Shown here: positions 25,334 through 33,930 of the stretch, piece by piece
How the letters are laid out: every line of letters begins with the position of its first letter
How positions within the stretch are numbered: position 1 is the stretch's first letter
DNA from: Gp7-AA10 sp035636095
GTDB lineage: Bacteria; Acidobacteriota; Thermoanaerobaculia; Gp7-AA8
DNA length: 64,000 nucleotides
Direction of reading: 5' to 3'
Assembly: GCA_035636095.1 (NCBI GenBank)
Contig: DASPZU010000025.1
Location: 134,876-198,875 of the forward strand
Notes under the pieces: model-generated
Databases searched by the model: none
Told to the model about the DNA's origin: nothing
Seen by the model: the letters and a program-made list of their open reading frames with translations, nothing else
Program-made: the position numbers and the translations under genes

Positions 25334-25384
25334 GTCCTGAGTCGCCGGTGGTTTCTCAGGACTCAGCACTCAGGACTCAGCACT
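25326..25384. repeat. Inverted repeat, family E, between convergent wzt and glycosyltransferase genes
   Basis: Tandem AGTCCTGAGTCCTGAGTC on the left pairs with ACTCAGCACTCAGGACTCAG on the right. The left arm provides the TGA of wzt and the right arm the TGA of the glycosyltransferase on the other strand. It could act as a two-way transcript end, though it has no T-run. Confidence 0.7.
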
Positions 25385-26218
25385 TTTCCTCACCCACGGC
25401 AGCTCCCATCGTTCCTCCGACTCATCGAGTTTGGGCAGCGGAACGGGCTTGCCGAGCCGTTTGAGCTGGTTGAGCTCCCACAGCTTGGCGTATTTCCAGA
25501 ACGTGTAGTAGACGTGCATGCCCACCGAGATCAGCCCGCGCGCACCGTCGAGAAATCCGAGGTTGATGATGTAGTCGCGAAAGAATTTTCCGAAGGCGTG
25601 CGAAAGGATCCCGAATGCCGTGGTGGTCTTGCCGTCGATGTACATCTGCGCGGCCGCCCAATTCGCATAACGGGTCATCTTCGCGATCATGTGATCGAAG
25701 GTGCGGATGTAGAAATGATCCATCTTGTGCTGCAGGTTTTCGGCCGGTCCATCGACGAGAAGATCGGCGTGCACGCGCCGATTCGGATACCGCGCATGCT
25801 GTCGATGAAAGAGCCGGGTGACGCGATCGCGCTGCAATCCGCTGTGGCGCACTTCTTTGCCGAGCATGAAATTGCGGCGGCCGATCGAGTAACCCCAATA
25901 CTTCAAGTCGCCCTCCAGCGCCTGCAGGATCTCAACGCGTAACGGCTCGGTCACGCGTTCGTCGGCGTCGATGTAGAAGATCCAATCGTGCCGGGCGCGG
26001 TCGATGGCGTAATTTTTCTGCGAGGCCGCGCCGAGGTATTCACGCTGCTCCAGGCGGACACGGGGAAATTTCTGGCGGATCAGCTCCACCGTTCCGTCGG
26101 TCGAAAAGGAGTCGATCAGATAGATCTCGTCCGCCCATTCCACCGAGCGGATGCACTCCTCGATGTAATCGCGCTCGTTGAAGGTGGTGATGATGGCCGA
26201 GACGGGGACGCGGGGCAT
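25370..26218 (-). CDS. Family 2 glycosyltransferase (WaaE/KdtX-like)
   Basis: A 282-residue GT-A fold glycosyltransferase. The N-terminus VSAIITTFNERDYIEECIRSV leads to the donor-binding SFSTDGT and the metal-binding DADE in WIFYIDADERV. It resembles lipopolysaccharide core beta-glucosyltransferases (WaaE). It probably adds sugars to the surface polysaccharide exported by the neighbouring Wzm/Wzt. Its last codons (SAES) come from the inverted repeat shared with wzt. It is convergent with wzt. Confidence 0.88.
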   Translation of the reverse strand: MPRVPVSAIITTFNERDYIEECIRSVEWADEIYLIDSFSTDGTVELIRQKFPRVRLEQREYLGAASQKNYAIDRARHDWIFYIDADERVTEPLRVEILQALEGDLKYWGYSIGRRNFMLGKEVRHSGLQRDRVTRLFHRQHARYPNRRVHADLLVDGPAENLQHKMDHFYIRTFDHMIAKMTRYANWAAAQMYIDGKTTTAFGILSHAFGKFFRDYIINLGFLDGARGLISVGMHVYYTFWKYAKLWELNQLKRLGKPVPLPKLDESEERWELPWVRKSAES

Positions 26219-26250
26219 GGTTTGAGTTTATATCGCGGCTGCGGGTGAAG

Positions 26251-26320
26251 GGTCTCGCGGTTGCACGGTCTCGGAGTGGAAGACCGCGAGACCACGAGAC
26301 CGCGCAACCACGAGACCGCG
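26251..26320. repeat. Inverted repeat, family C (GGTCTCGCGG/CGAGACCGCG)
   Basis: The left half GGTCTCGCGGTTGCACGG and the right half CCGCGCAACCACGAGACC are inverted copies built from short units. It lies in the gap between the glycosyltransferase and MBL genes, reaching the stop of the latter. The second copy is in frame in the helicase gene (27821-27888). Confidence 0.7.
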
Positions 26321-27085
26321 CTATAGCGTGTAATTCTTCTCGAGCAGCACCCGCGCCCGGCGGTCGCGAAGGTTCCGGATCTGCGATTCGATGTCGCGCT
26401 CGAACGGAATCTTCCGATGGCTGGCGTAAACAGGCGCGTCAATCAGAATTTTTTTCAGCTCGTCGCCGAATGTCTGCGGCGACAGATGCGCCGAGTCGTC
26501 GGCCAGCGATTGCTGATCGTTGGGAAACGAGGCCTCGGTCACCACCGCCACCACGTTCTGCGCTTTATTGGTGCGCTTCCAGATTTCCTCCGTCGGCCCG
26601 GTGTCGCCGGTGAAGGTGATGGTCTGGCCGTTCATCTCCACGATGACGCCGCACGCGGGAATCTGATGATCGACCGGCACGGCGGTCAGTCCCACATCGC
26701 CCAGCATGAATTTTTTGCCGGGCATGAGCGAGCGATACTGCACCGCCGCCTTTCCGGTCATGGGCGAAGTCAGTGCCGAAAAATCGGGCCACACCACCCC
26801 GTTGAACATCGTCTCGCTCAAGAGTTGCATGACCTCTCTCGATGCCAGAAGCGTCAATGGCGGAGAGTTCTGACTGTAGCGATTCAGGATGAGATGCGGC
26901 AAATCGCGGGTGTGATCGGCATGGGTGTGCGTGATGTAAACCGCTTGAATCCGCGACTGTTGCGCCAGCGAGAGCTTGGAAGTGAGCGTCCCGGCGTCGA
27001 CCGCCAGCCAATCATCGATCAGATAGCCGGTCAGATTGTGTTCCGCGTCGGATGCGCCATACGCGCCCAGCACTTTGAGCCGCAT
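26321..27085 (-). CDS. MBL-fold metallo-hydrolase
   Basis: A 254-residue metallo-beta-lactamase-fold hydrolase. The metal motif is THTHADH near residues 53-59, further ligands are in PVDHQIP and FTGDTGP, and ASH near the C-terminus completes the dinuclear zinc site. The N-terminus MRLKVLGAYG and the THTHADHTRDLPHLI region resemble class II cyclic-nucleotide phosphodiesterases, but substrate specificity is not certain. It is divergent from the helicase gene (55-base gap). Confidence 0.82.
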   Translation of the reverse strand: MRLKVLGAYGASDAEHNLTGYLIDDWLAVDAGTLTSKLSLAQQSRIQAVYITHTHADHTRDLPHLILNRYSQNSPPLTLLASREVMQLLSETMFNGVVWPDFSALTSPMTGKAAVQYRSLMPGKKFMLGDVGLTAVPVDHQIPACGVIVEMNGQTITFTGDTGPTEEIWKRTNKAQNVVAVVTEASFPNDQQSLADDSAHLSPQTFGDELKKILIDAPVYASHRKIPFERDIESQIRNLRDRRARVLLEKNYTL

Positions 27086-27140
27086 TCTTCGCCTGTCGCC
27101 GTCGGGGGACTGGTATGTATTCTTGCAGTGGAAGAACCGT

Positions 27141-30100
27141 ATGTCCAGCGGCTTGAATGCTGATCACGTGACATCGCTCACGGTATTTCATCCCGCGGTT
27201 CGCGATTGGTTTCAGCGCGCGTTTCATCAGCCCACGCGCGCGCAGCAACTCGGCTGGCCCGCCATCGCCAGCGGCGACTGGACATTGATCTTTGCGCCGA
27301 CCGGCAGCGGAAAAACCCTCACGGCATTCCTGTGGGCCCTGGAGCGGCTGATGTTCAGCCCGCGTCCGCCGAAGGAGCGGCGCTGCCGCGTGCTCTACAT
27401 CTCGCCCCTGAAAGCGCTGGCCGTCGACGTCGAGCGGAACTTGCGCGCGCCGCTGACCGGCATCGCAAACCTGGCCACCGAGCGCGGCGAGCACTTTAAC
27501 GTTCCGAGCCTCGCCATTCGCACCGGCGACACGCCGAGTGCCGAGCGCAGTCGTTTTCAGCGCGATCCGACCGACATCCTGATCACCACACCGGAATCGA
27601 TCTACCTGATGCTGACCTCGAACGTGCGCGAGATGCTGCGCGGCGTCGACACGATCATCGTCGATGAGATCCACGCGATCGTTCCCAACAAGCGCGGCGC
27701 GCATCTCGCACTCTCGCTGGAACGCCTGTCGCGTCTGACCGAGAAGCCCCCGCAACGGATCGGACTCTCGGCCACGCAGCGTCCGCTGGACGAAGTTGCG
27801 CGCTTCCTGGGGGGTTTCGAGGTTGCGCAGTCTCGCGGTCTCGGGGCGGAGGAACCGCGAGACCCCGCGACCGCGCAACCGCGCAACCGGCCGATAACAA
27901 TCATTGATACCGGAGAGAAAAAACAACTCTCGCTTCGCGTCGAAGTTCCGGTCGAGGAGATGGCCAAGCTCGGCGAGGTGAAAGGATTGCCCAGCGGACC
28001 GGCGCAGGCCGAGTCGCGGACATCGATCTGGCCGGCGATCCATCCTCGACTGTTGGAACTGATCCGGGCGCATCGCTCGACGCTGTTGTTTGTCAACTCA
28101 CGCCGTCTGGCGGAACGACTCGCAGCCGCGCTCAATGAGCTGGCGGGCGAGACGCTGGTGCAGGCGCATCACGGTTCGATCGCGCGAGCGCAGAGAGTCG
28201 AAATCGAAGACAACCTCAAATCGGGACGACTGCCGGCACTGGTCGCGACATCATCGCTGGAGCTGGGGATCGACATGGGCGCGATTGATCTGGTGATCCA
28301 GATCGAAGCGCCGCCCTCGATCGCGAGCGGGATGCAGCGGATCGGACGGGCGTCGCATCAAGTCGGCAGCGTCAGCTCCGGAATCATCTTTCCGAAATAC
28401 CGCGGTGATCTGCTGGCGGCCGCGGCAGTCACCGACGCGATGCATCGTGGCGCGATCGAGCCGACGCGTTATCCGCGGAATCCGCTCGATGTTCTGGCGC
28501 AGCACGTCGTCGCGATGGTTTCCGTCGACGACTGGCACGCCGACCAGCTCTTCGACGCGATTCGCGGCGCAGCGCCGTTCGCGGAATTGAGCCGCACATC
28601 ATTCGACGGTCTGCTCGACATGCTCTCCGGTCTTTATCCCTCCGATGAATTTGCAGAACTGAGGCCGAGGATTACCTGGGACCGGATGACCAACGTGATC
28701 ACTGCCCGGCCCGGCGCGAAGCGCATCGCGATTACCAGCGGCGGCACGATTCCCGATCGCGGCCTCTACGGCGTTTTTCTGGCAGGGGCGGAGAAGGGCA
28801 ACGCGCGGGTGGGCGAGCTCGATGAGGAGATGGTCTTCGAGTCGCGCGTGGGCGAGACATTTCTCCTCGGCGCCTCGACGTGGCGGATCGAGGAGATCAC
28901 GCACGATCGCGTGCTCGTCACGCCGGCGCCGGGGCAGCCGGGCAAAATGCCGTTCTGGCGCGCCGATGCTGCCGAGCGGAGCGTGCCCTTCGGCGCCGAG
29001 ATCGGCCGGCTGATCCGCGAAATTCGTGAGTCGAAGCCGCGCGACGCGGTTCGTCGTTTGGTCGAGCAGCACGATCTCGATGCAATCGCCGCGAAGAATT
29101 TCCTGCAGTATCTCGAGGATCAACATGCTGCCACTGGCGCCGTTCCCGACGATCGCACCATCGTCGTCGAGCGCGTCCTCGACGACCTCGGCGACTGGCG
29201 CGTCTGCGTCCTCACGCCCTTCGGCGGAAAAATTCACGCGCCGTGGGCCATGGCGGTCACGGCGAAAGTCCGTCGCGAGCTTGCCATCGACGTCGAAACG
29301 ATGTGGAGCGACGACGGTTTCATCATTCGATTTCCGGAGACCGATCTGCCGCCGGCGGCCGATCTGGTCATGCCGGACGCCGACGAAGTCGAGGAGCTGG
29401 TCATGCGGCAGCTCGGCGCCAGCTCGCTTTTCGCGGCGAAATTTCGCGAGGCCGCTGCTCGGGCACTGCTGCTTCCGCGACATCGCCCGCAGGGCCGCGC
29501 GCCCCTCTGGCACCAGCGCAAGCGGGCTTACGATCTGCTGCAGGTCGCAGCACAGTTCGGATCGTTTCCGATCATCCTGGAGACGTATCGCGAAGTTTTG
29601 CGCGATGTCTTCGATGTTCCGGCGCTGGTCGAGACGCTGCGGCGCGTACGCGATCGATCGATTCGAACGGTAGTCGCGGATACCGAGAAGCCTTCGCCGT
29701 TCGCAGGGTCGCTCCTTTTTCGTTACGTCGCGAATTTCTTGTACGACGGCGATGCGCCGCTGGCGGAGCGACGCGCTCAAGCGCTGGCCATCGATCAGGC
29801 GCAACTGCGATCGCTTCTTGGCGAACCCGAGCTGCGCGAGCTGCTCGACCCGGACGCGTTGGCGCAAGTCGAGCTCGAGTTGCAACATCTCGACGATCGT
29901 CACAAAGCGAAATCCGTCGACGCGATTCACGATCTGCTGCTGCGCATCGGCGATTTGACGACCGAGGAAGTTGCGGCGCGATTCAGCCCCTCACCCCGGC
30001 CCTCTCCCCGCGAGCGGGGAGAGGGTGCGCGAAGCGCGGGTGAGGGGCTCCTCGATCTCGCGAAATCCCGCCGCATCATCGAAATCGCGATGGCCGGCCA

Positions 30101-31682
30101 AAGGCGCTGGATTGCGGCCGAGGACGCCAGCCGGTACAGAGACGCGCTGGGAGTGCCGCTGCCTGCCGGAATCGCGGAGCGGTTTCTGCGACCGGTCGCC
30201 GACGCGCCCGGCGATCTCGTTTTGCGATTTGCGCGGACGCACGGTCCGTTCACGCCCGCCGACGTCGCGCGCCGTTACGGACTCGGCATCGCGGTGATCA
30301 CACAATCGCTGGAGCGCTTGGTCGAGCGCGGCCGGCTCGTCGAAGGCGAATTTCGTCCCGGCGGCACGCAGCGCGAGTGGTGCGACAACGAAGTGCTGCG
30401 GATCATTCGACGACGCTCGCTCGCCAAGCTGCGCCACGAAGTCGAGCCCGTCGAGACCCCTGTCTTTGCGCGGATGCTCGCGTCATGGCAGGGAGTGAGC
30501 CGAAAACGCAGCGGACTGGAAGCACTCCTCCAGACCATCGAGACGCTTCAGGGCTATGCCATGCCGGCATCGATTTTCGAGAGCGAGATTTTGTCGGCCC
30601 GCTTGCAGGATTACCGGCCGTCGGATCTCGACATGCTCAGCGCCGCCGGCGAAATCGTCTGGGTCGGCGTCGAGCCCCTCGGCGATCGCGACGGCCGTGT
30701 GGCGCTGTACCTAACGGATCATCTACCGCTGCTCGGTGTGGGAGCGGCCGCCCTCGGCCGCTCAGCGGCGGGGGAGGCGCCCGCCGCCACACAGAAGATC
30801 ATCGATTACCTCGCCCAGCACGGCGCTTCCTTTTTTACCCAGATTCAGGCCGCGATGGGCGGGTTTCCGAACGATGTCATCGCCGCGCTCTGGGATCTGG
30901 TTTGGAAAGGTGCCGTGACGAACGATACCTTTCATGCGCTCCGCGCGTTCGCGCGGCGTGTGCGAGCGGGATCGCGTCTGCAGTTCCGGTCGCGGCGTAC
31001 CGTTCCTGCCACGACGCAGGGACGCTGGTCACTCGTTCCGACATCCAACGCATCGACAACCGAGCGCGCAAAAGCGCTTGCGCAACAACTCATCGCGCGA
31101 TACGGCGTTGTCATTCGCGAGGTGGCCGCTGTCGAGTCGATCCAGGGTGGGTTCAGCGCAATCTACCCTGTGCTCAAGGCGATGGAGGAGGCCGGACGCG
31201 TGCGCCGAGGCTATTTCGTGGCGGGGCAGGGAGCCACACAATTCGCGAGCGCCGGCGCGCTCGACCTTCTTCGCTCATTCCGCGATGAGCCGGAAGAACC
31301 GGAGACTCTGATGCTCGCGACGACCGATCCTGCGAATCCGTATGGCGCGCTCGTGAAATGGCCGGCGCAGGGGTTGACGCGGAGCGTTGGCGCGAGCGTG
31401 ATCATCGTCAACGGCGCGCTGGCGTGTTACGTGACGCGTGGCGAGAAGGAGCTGCGAGTGTTCCTGCCGGAGGATGAGCCATCGCGAAGTCTGGTTGCCA
31501 GGCAAGTCGCCAGGGCGTTGGCGTCGCTCGTCGAAACGGGATCGCGTCGCGCGCTGTTGTTCGCTGAGGTCAACGACGAGCCTGTCGGACGGAGCGCCAT
31601 CGCGCCGTTCCTGGTCGAAGCGGGCTTCAAACCGACATCGATGGGATATCAGATGCGAGCAGTGGCCGCCAGGAATGCCTGA
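27141..31682 (+). CDS. lhr: Large ATP-dependent helicase, Lhr family
   Basis: A 1513-residue superfamily 2 DNA/RNA helicase. N-terminal RecA domains carry FAPTGSGKT (Walker A 53-59), DEIH at 175-178, LSATQRP, LFVNSRRLAERLA and IGRASHQVGS. These are followed by the Lhr winged-helix/beta-barrel region and the long C-terminal extension of bacterial Lhr. ATG 27141 follows GGAAG. Three palindromic repeats are inserted in frame: 27821-27888 (about residues 227-250), 29987-30047 (949-969) and 30736-30792 (1199-1217). The frame stays open through all three. Its stop overlaps the nei gene by 8 bases, fitting a link of bacterial Lhr to DNA repair. Confidence 0.92.
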   Translation: MSSGLNADHVTSLTVFHPAVRDWFQRAFHQPTRAQQLGWPAIASGDWTLIFAPTGSGKTLTAFLWALERLMFSPRPPKERRCRVLYISPLKALAVDVERNLRAPLTGIANLATERGEHFNVPSLAIRTGDTPSAERSRFQRDPTDILITTPESIYLMLTSNVREMLRGVDTIIVDEIHAIVPNKRGAHLALSLERLSRLTEKPPQRIGLSATQRPLDEVARFLGGFEVAQSRGLGAEEPRDPATAQPRNRPITIIDTGEKKQLSLRVEVPVEEMAKLGEVKGLPSGPAQAESRTSIWPAIHPRLLELIRAHRSTLLFVNSRRLAERLAAALNELAGETLVQAHHGSIARAQRVEIEDNLKSGRLPALVATSSLELGIDMGAIDLVIQIEAPPSIASGMQRIGRASHQVGSVSSGIIFPKYRGDLLAAAAVTDAMHRGAIEPTRYPRNPLDVLAQHVVAMVSVDDWHADQLFDAIRGAAPFAELSRTSFDGLLDMLSGLYPSDEFAELRPRITWDRMTNVITARPGAKRIAITSGGTIPDRGLYGVFLAGAEKGNARVGELDEEMVFESRVGETFLLGASTWRIEEITHDRVLVTPAPGQPGKMPFWRADAAERSVPFGAEIGRLIREIRESKPRDAVRRLVEQHDLDAIAAKNFLQYLEDQHAATGAVPDDRTIVVERVLDDLGDWRVCVLTPFGGKIHAPWAMAVTAKVRRELAIDVETMWSDDGFIIRFPETDLPPAADLVMPDADEVEELVMRQLGASSLFAAKFREAAARALLLPRHRPQGRAPLWHQRKRAYDLLQVAAQFGSFPIILETYREVLRDVFDVPALVETLRRVRDRSIRTVVADTEKPSPFAGSLLFRYVANFLYDGDAPLAERRAQALAIDQAQLRSLLGEPELRELLDPDALAQVELELQHLDDRHKAKSVDAIHDLLLRIGDLTTEEVAARFSPSPRPSPRERGEGARSAGEGLLDLAKSRRIIEIAMAGQRRWIAAEDASRYRDALGVPLPAGIAERFLRPVADAPGDLVLRFARTHGPFTPADVARRYGLGIAVITQSLERLVERGRLVEGEFRPGGTQREWCDNEVLRIIRRRSLAKLRHEVEPVETPVFARMLASWQGVSRKRSGLEALLQTIETLQGYAMPASIFESEILSARLQDYRPSDLDMLSAAGEIVWVGVEPLGDRDGRVALYLTDHLPLLGVGAAALGRSAAGEAPAATQKIIDYLAQHGASFFTQIQAAMGGFPNDVIAALWDLVWKGAVTNDTFHALRAFARRVRAGSRLQFRSRRTVPATTQGRWSLVPTSNASTTERAKALAQQLIARYGVVIREVAAVESIQGGFSAIYPVLKAMEEAGRVRRGYFVAGQGATQFASAGALDLLRSFRDEPEEPETLMLATTDPANPYGALVKWPAQGLTRSVGASVIIVNGALACYVTRGEKELRVFLPEDEPSRSLVARQVARALASLVETGSRRALLFAEVNDEPVGRSAIAPFLVEAGFKPTSMGYQMRAVAARNA
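27821..27888. repeat. Inverted repeat, family C, in frame inside lhr
   Basis: GGTTGCGCAGTCTCGCGG faces CCGCGACCGCGCAACC, the same family as 26251-26320. Translation gives a low-complexity insert (SRGLGAEEPRDPATAQPRN) between GGFEVAQ and RPITIIDTG, where Lhr proteins usually have only a few residues. Confidence 0.75.
29987..30047. repeat. Inverted repeat, family D (CCCCTCACCC...), in frame inside lhr
   Basis: CCCCTCACCCCGGCCCTCTC and GAGAGGGTGCGCGAAGCG...GGGTGAGGGG are inverted arms around CCCCGCGAGCGGGG. The translated insert is SPRPSPRERGEGARSAGEG. The other copy, at 39903-39955, forms the C-terminus of UvrA. Confidence 0.85.
30736..30792. repeat. 57-base GC-rich repeat, family B, in frame inside lhr
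   Basis: Same element as 24744-24800: starts GTGTGGGAGCGGCCGCC, ends GCGCCCGCCGCCACAC, same length (19 codons), same frame. It encodes VGAAALGRSAAGEAPAATQ, sharing SAAGEAPAAT with the wzt copy. Confidence 0.85.
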
Positions 31683-32427
31683 AGGCGACATCATCTTCCG
31701 CATCGCGCGCACACTCGATCGCGCGCTGTCCGGGAAAATAGTCACACGATTCGAGACGGCTCTGCCGAAACTTCAACGCGCGTCGATTCGTGGCAGAACG
31801 ATTCAACGCGTCCGCTCGGTCGGTAAGCACCTGATCATTGATTTTTCCGATGGTCTTCTTCTTCGAACGCATCTGGGCATGAACGGAAGCTGGCATCTCT
31901 ACCGCTCCGGTGAGCGGTGGAGGCGCCGACATGAGGACATGCGCGTGGTCATCGCCACCGACGATTTCGAAGCTGTCGGCTTCAACATTCCTGTAGCGGA
32001 GCTCAACAGCGTTCCTACGCTCGGCCCCGATCTCCTCGGCGAATCATTCGACAGCGATGAGGCGGTCACGCGGATGCGGGTGCATGGCTCGAGGGAGATC
32101 GCTGATGTCCTCCTGGATCAACACGTGGTGGCCGGAATCGGCAACATCTACAAATCGGAAGTCCTTTACGCATGCGGTATCAATCCGTTCACTCGCGCCG
32201 ACGCGCTCACCGAGGACGCTCTGCGACGCATGGTGAGGAAAGCGCGCGCGATGTTGCAGCGCAGTACGCGTTCTCAGGTTTACGGGCGCGGCGGTCAACC
32301 TTGTCGCAGATGCGGATCGCGGATCGAATATCGCAAGCAGGGCCCCGACGTTCGCGGCACTTACTGGTGCCCGAAGTGCCAGCCCTTGCGGCCGAACCGA
32401 GTGCCTGACACCATTACGCCATGTTGA
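31675..32427 (+). CDS. nei: Fpg/Nei family DNA glycosylase (endonuclease VIII-like)
   Basis: A 250-residue base-excision repair glycosylase/AP lyase. The mature N-terminus PEGDIIFR carries the catalytic Pro2 and Glu3; PEGD is Nei-type rather than the Fpg-type PELPEV. The helix-two-turn-helix is around HVVAGIGNIYKSEVLYACGI, and a C-terminal zinc finger CRRCG...CPKC carries the conserved Arg region. ATG 31675 lies inside the lhr gene (8-base overlap), and the 3' end overlaps the next ORF by 7 bases. It repairs oxidised bases. Confidence 0.9.
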   Translation: MPEGDIIFRIARTLDRALSGKIVTRFETALPKLQRASIRGRTIQRVRSVGKHLIIDFSDGLLLRTHLGMNGSWHLYRSGERWRRRHEDMRVVIATDDFEAVGFNIPVAELNSVPTLGPDLLGESFDSDEAVTRMRVHGSREIADVLLDQHVVAGIGNIYKSEVLYACGINPFTRADALTEDALRRMVRKARAMLQRSTRSQVYGRGGQPCRRCGSRIEYRKQGPDVRGTYWCPKCQPLRPNRVPDTITPC

Positions 32428-32702
32428 TCAAGGGAATGACGGAACAGGAAATCCGCGTGCTGCAGGAGTTTCGGCGGCTGACCACGGAAACGATGCCCCT
32501 GGCCACGATCAAAACAATCAAGCATCCCGTAGGAGGAGGGGAGGCGCCCGCCTTCTCGCTGGTCCAGAAGGGGTATCTCAGCGCGGATGACGCCCGTCAG
32601 AGCTTCAGCTTGACGCAAAAAGCCAAGGATTTCCTTGTCTACGACCCGAAGCCGGAGTTCGAAGAACCCTCCTCCGCCGCCTCTGAAGAAGTTACGGAAT
32701 AG
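32421..32702 (+). CDS. Small hypothetical protein after nei
   Basis: A 93-residue protein with no recognised family. The helical N-terminus MTEQEIRVLQEFRRLT and the segment SFSLTQKAKDFLVYD resemble a short winged-helix-like fold, but this is weak. The middle (VGGGEAPAFS, DNA GGGGAGGCGCCCGCC) resembles a fragment of repeat family B. ATG 32421 overlaps the nei stop by 7 bases, suggesting translational coupling. Confidence 0.55.
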   Translation: MLIKGMTEQEIRVLQEFRRLTTETMPLATIKTIKHPVGGGEAPAFSLVQKGYLSADDARQSFSLTQKAKDFLVYDPKPEFEEPSSAASEEVTE

Positions 32703-32800
32703 ATGCACACAAATTGGTGCTATACGTGAAGAGACTGCAATATCAGCACTTTACGGCGCAGAGCGTCGGGCCCGAGTGTCGATCTGGCGCGTAACCAGCG

Positions 32801-32829
32801 TTGACTCAATCACTTAACGAGAGTACGAT
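32801..32829 (+). promoter_or_regulatory. Predicted sigma-70 promoter for the Lys-rich/Doc locus
   Basis: TTGACT (32801-32806), a 17-base spacer and TACGAT (32824-32829). The start point would fall near 32836, about 12 bases before ATG 32848. Composition in the 145-base gap is less GC-rich than its surroundings. Confidence 0.55.
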
Positions 32830-32847
32830 GTCCCGCTGAGGACTGAG

Positions 32848-33111
32848 ATGAAGCATGGCCACAAAGAAAAAGGCAAAAAAGTCCAAGCCAAGCCCTCAGG
32901 CAAAAAAGCCTCAAAAAGCAAAGCAGCTCAAGCCGCAAAAAGCAAAAAAAGCAGCGGCCCCTCCCCTGCCGCGGCCAGGGGTGGCTCCAATGGGAAGGGC
33001 CGGGGGAAGGGAAGTCCCGACGCTCCGGCGTTCAATAACCCGGTTGTCGCAACAGCTTTCAGGCGGGCTGTCAAAAAATATCCCAACGCTTTCCGGCGCC
33101 TCACAGACTAA
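32848..33111 (+). CDS. Lysine/alanine-rich small protein overlapping the Doc-like frame
   Basis: An 87-residue frame with GAGG 6 bases before its ATG. The N-terminal half is histone-H1-like (GKKASKSKAAQAAKSKKSS) and the C-terminal half looks structured (NNPVVATAFRRAVKKYPNAF). It overlaps almost wholly, in another frame, the N-terminal extension of the Doc-like gene. Its ribosome site is better than that of ATG 32855 and its C-terminal composition is natural. It could be an antitoxin or DNA-binding partner; this is inference from position only. Confidence 0.45.
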   Translation: MKHGHKEKGKKVQAKPSGKKASKSKAAQAAKSKKSSGPSPAAARGGSNGKGRGKGSPDAPAFNNPVVATAFRRAVKKYPNAFRRLTD

Positions 33112-33547
33112 CGGCGGTGTTCGATACCTCACCGTTCAGGATCTGGTCGATCTGCATCGCGCGGTGAGCGTCGAGTTCGGTGGAACGCAAGCGCATCCCG
33201 GTGTGGTCGAATCGCAATTTGGCCTGATCAACGCCGTTCAGCGTCCGCAAGTCACGACATTGGGCCGCGAAGCGTACCCATCTTTTCCCGACAAAGTGGC
33301 AGCGTTTCTGTTCGCTCTACTGACGCACAGCCCGTTTCGGGGAGGCAATCGGCGCGTTGCGCTGGCGTCGTTGTTCGCATTTTGCGAGCTCAACAATCGC
33401 ACCATCGATTCGCGCGTGATGGACGAAAAAACCGCCGAGACGCTCTTCAAGCGCGCGGCGGCGCATCGCGAGCTCGGCATCGCGCCCGAGAATGTTTTTC
33501 GCGAGATCCGCGAGATTCTGACGCGAGCGATCGTCTCGCTGCAGTAG
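32855..33547 (+). CDS. Fic/Doc-like protein (death-on-curing family)
   Basis: A frame of 230 residues. Residues about 90-230 match the Doc/Fic fold: YLTVQDLVDLHRAV, HPGVVESQFGLINA, YPSFPDKVAAFLFALL, then the active loop HSPFRGGNRR at 158-167. Family Fic loops read HxFx(D/A)(G/A)N(K/G)R; here the acidic position is Gly. Doc toxins phosphorylate EF-Tu, so activity is not assured with the changed loop. The first 85 residues are Lys/Pro-rich and overlap another open frame (32848-33111), so the real Doc start may be downstream (for example ATG 32990 or TTG 33038). Confidence 0.7.
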   Translation: MATKKKAKKSKPSPQAKKPQKAKQLKPQKAKKAAAPPLPRPGVAPMGRAGGREVPTLRRSITRLSQQLSGGLSKNIPTLSGASQTNGGVRYLTVQDLVDLHRAVSVEFGGTQAHPGVVESQFGLINAVQRPQVTTLGREAYPSFPDKVAAFLFALLTHSPFRGGNRRVALASLFAFCELNNRTIDSRVMDEKTAETLFKRAAAHRELGIAPENVFREIREILTRAIVSLQ

Positions 33548-33550
33548 GCA

Positions 33551-33922
33551 TCATCCGCGCGCCGCGGGACGCGGCCGCTCTTCCAGCGGTTCGTTGTGCA
33601 GAGCGGCGTTGATCCTGCCGAGCAAAATGCGCGTGACGCGCAGATCATGGCCGGCATCGACCAGCAGAATCGTGATGTCGCCGCCGCCCCACATCAGGCC
33701 GGCGAGCACAAGGAGCTTGGTGGCCTCGCCGATCAACGTCATCAGCGCCGCCGTCCCCTCGGTCACGAATCCGGTGATCACTTCGCCGATCAGCATCACC
33801 ACCATCAGAATCGCGAGGATTTTGAACAGCCGCGCGATGTACCGCAGCGTCACATACGGTTCGAGATCTTCGTCCCGGACTTCTTCGAAATGAAAACGCT
33901 TGTCAGAGTTTTCAGTCGCCAC
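33551..33922 (-). CDS. Small membrane protein with two TM helices
   Basis: A 123-residue protein. A charged N-terminus (ATENSDKRFHFEEVRDEDLEPYVT) leads to two hydrophobic helices (about 33-60 and 68-92), then a basic tail. GTG 33922 is chosen because AGGAGG lies 5 bases upstream; the longer frame lacks such a site and overlaps the upstream gene. It starts 8 bases after the stop of the M15-type peptidase, so the two are co-transcribed. No family is firmly recognised. Confidence 0.7.
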   Translation of the reverse strand: MATENSDKRFHFEEVRDEDLEPYVTLRYIARLFKILAILMVVMLIGEVITGFVTEGTAALMTLIGEATKLLVLAGLMWGGGDITILLVDAGHDLRVTRILLGRINAALHNEPLEERPRPAARG

Positions 33923-33930
33923 AAAACCTC

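Noticed and set aside
28599..29930. 443-codon frame antisense to lhr
   Set aside because: Shadow frame; the plus-strand helicase motifs are clear through this stretch.
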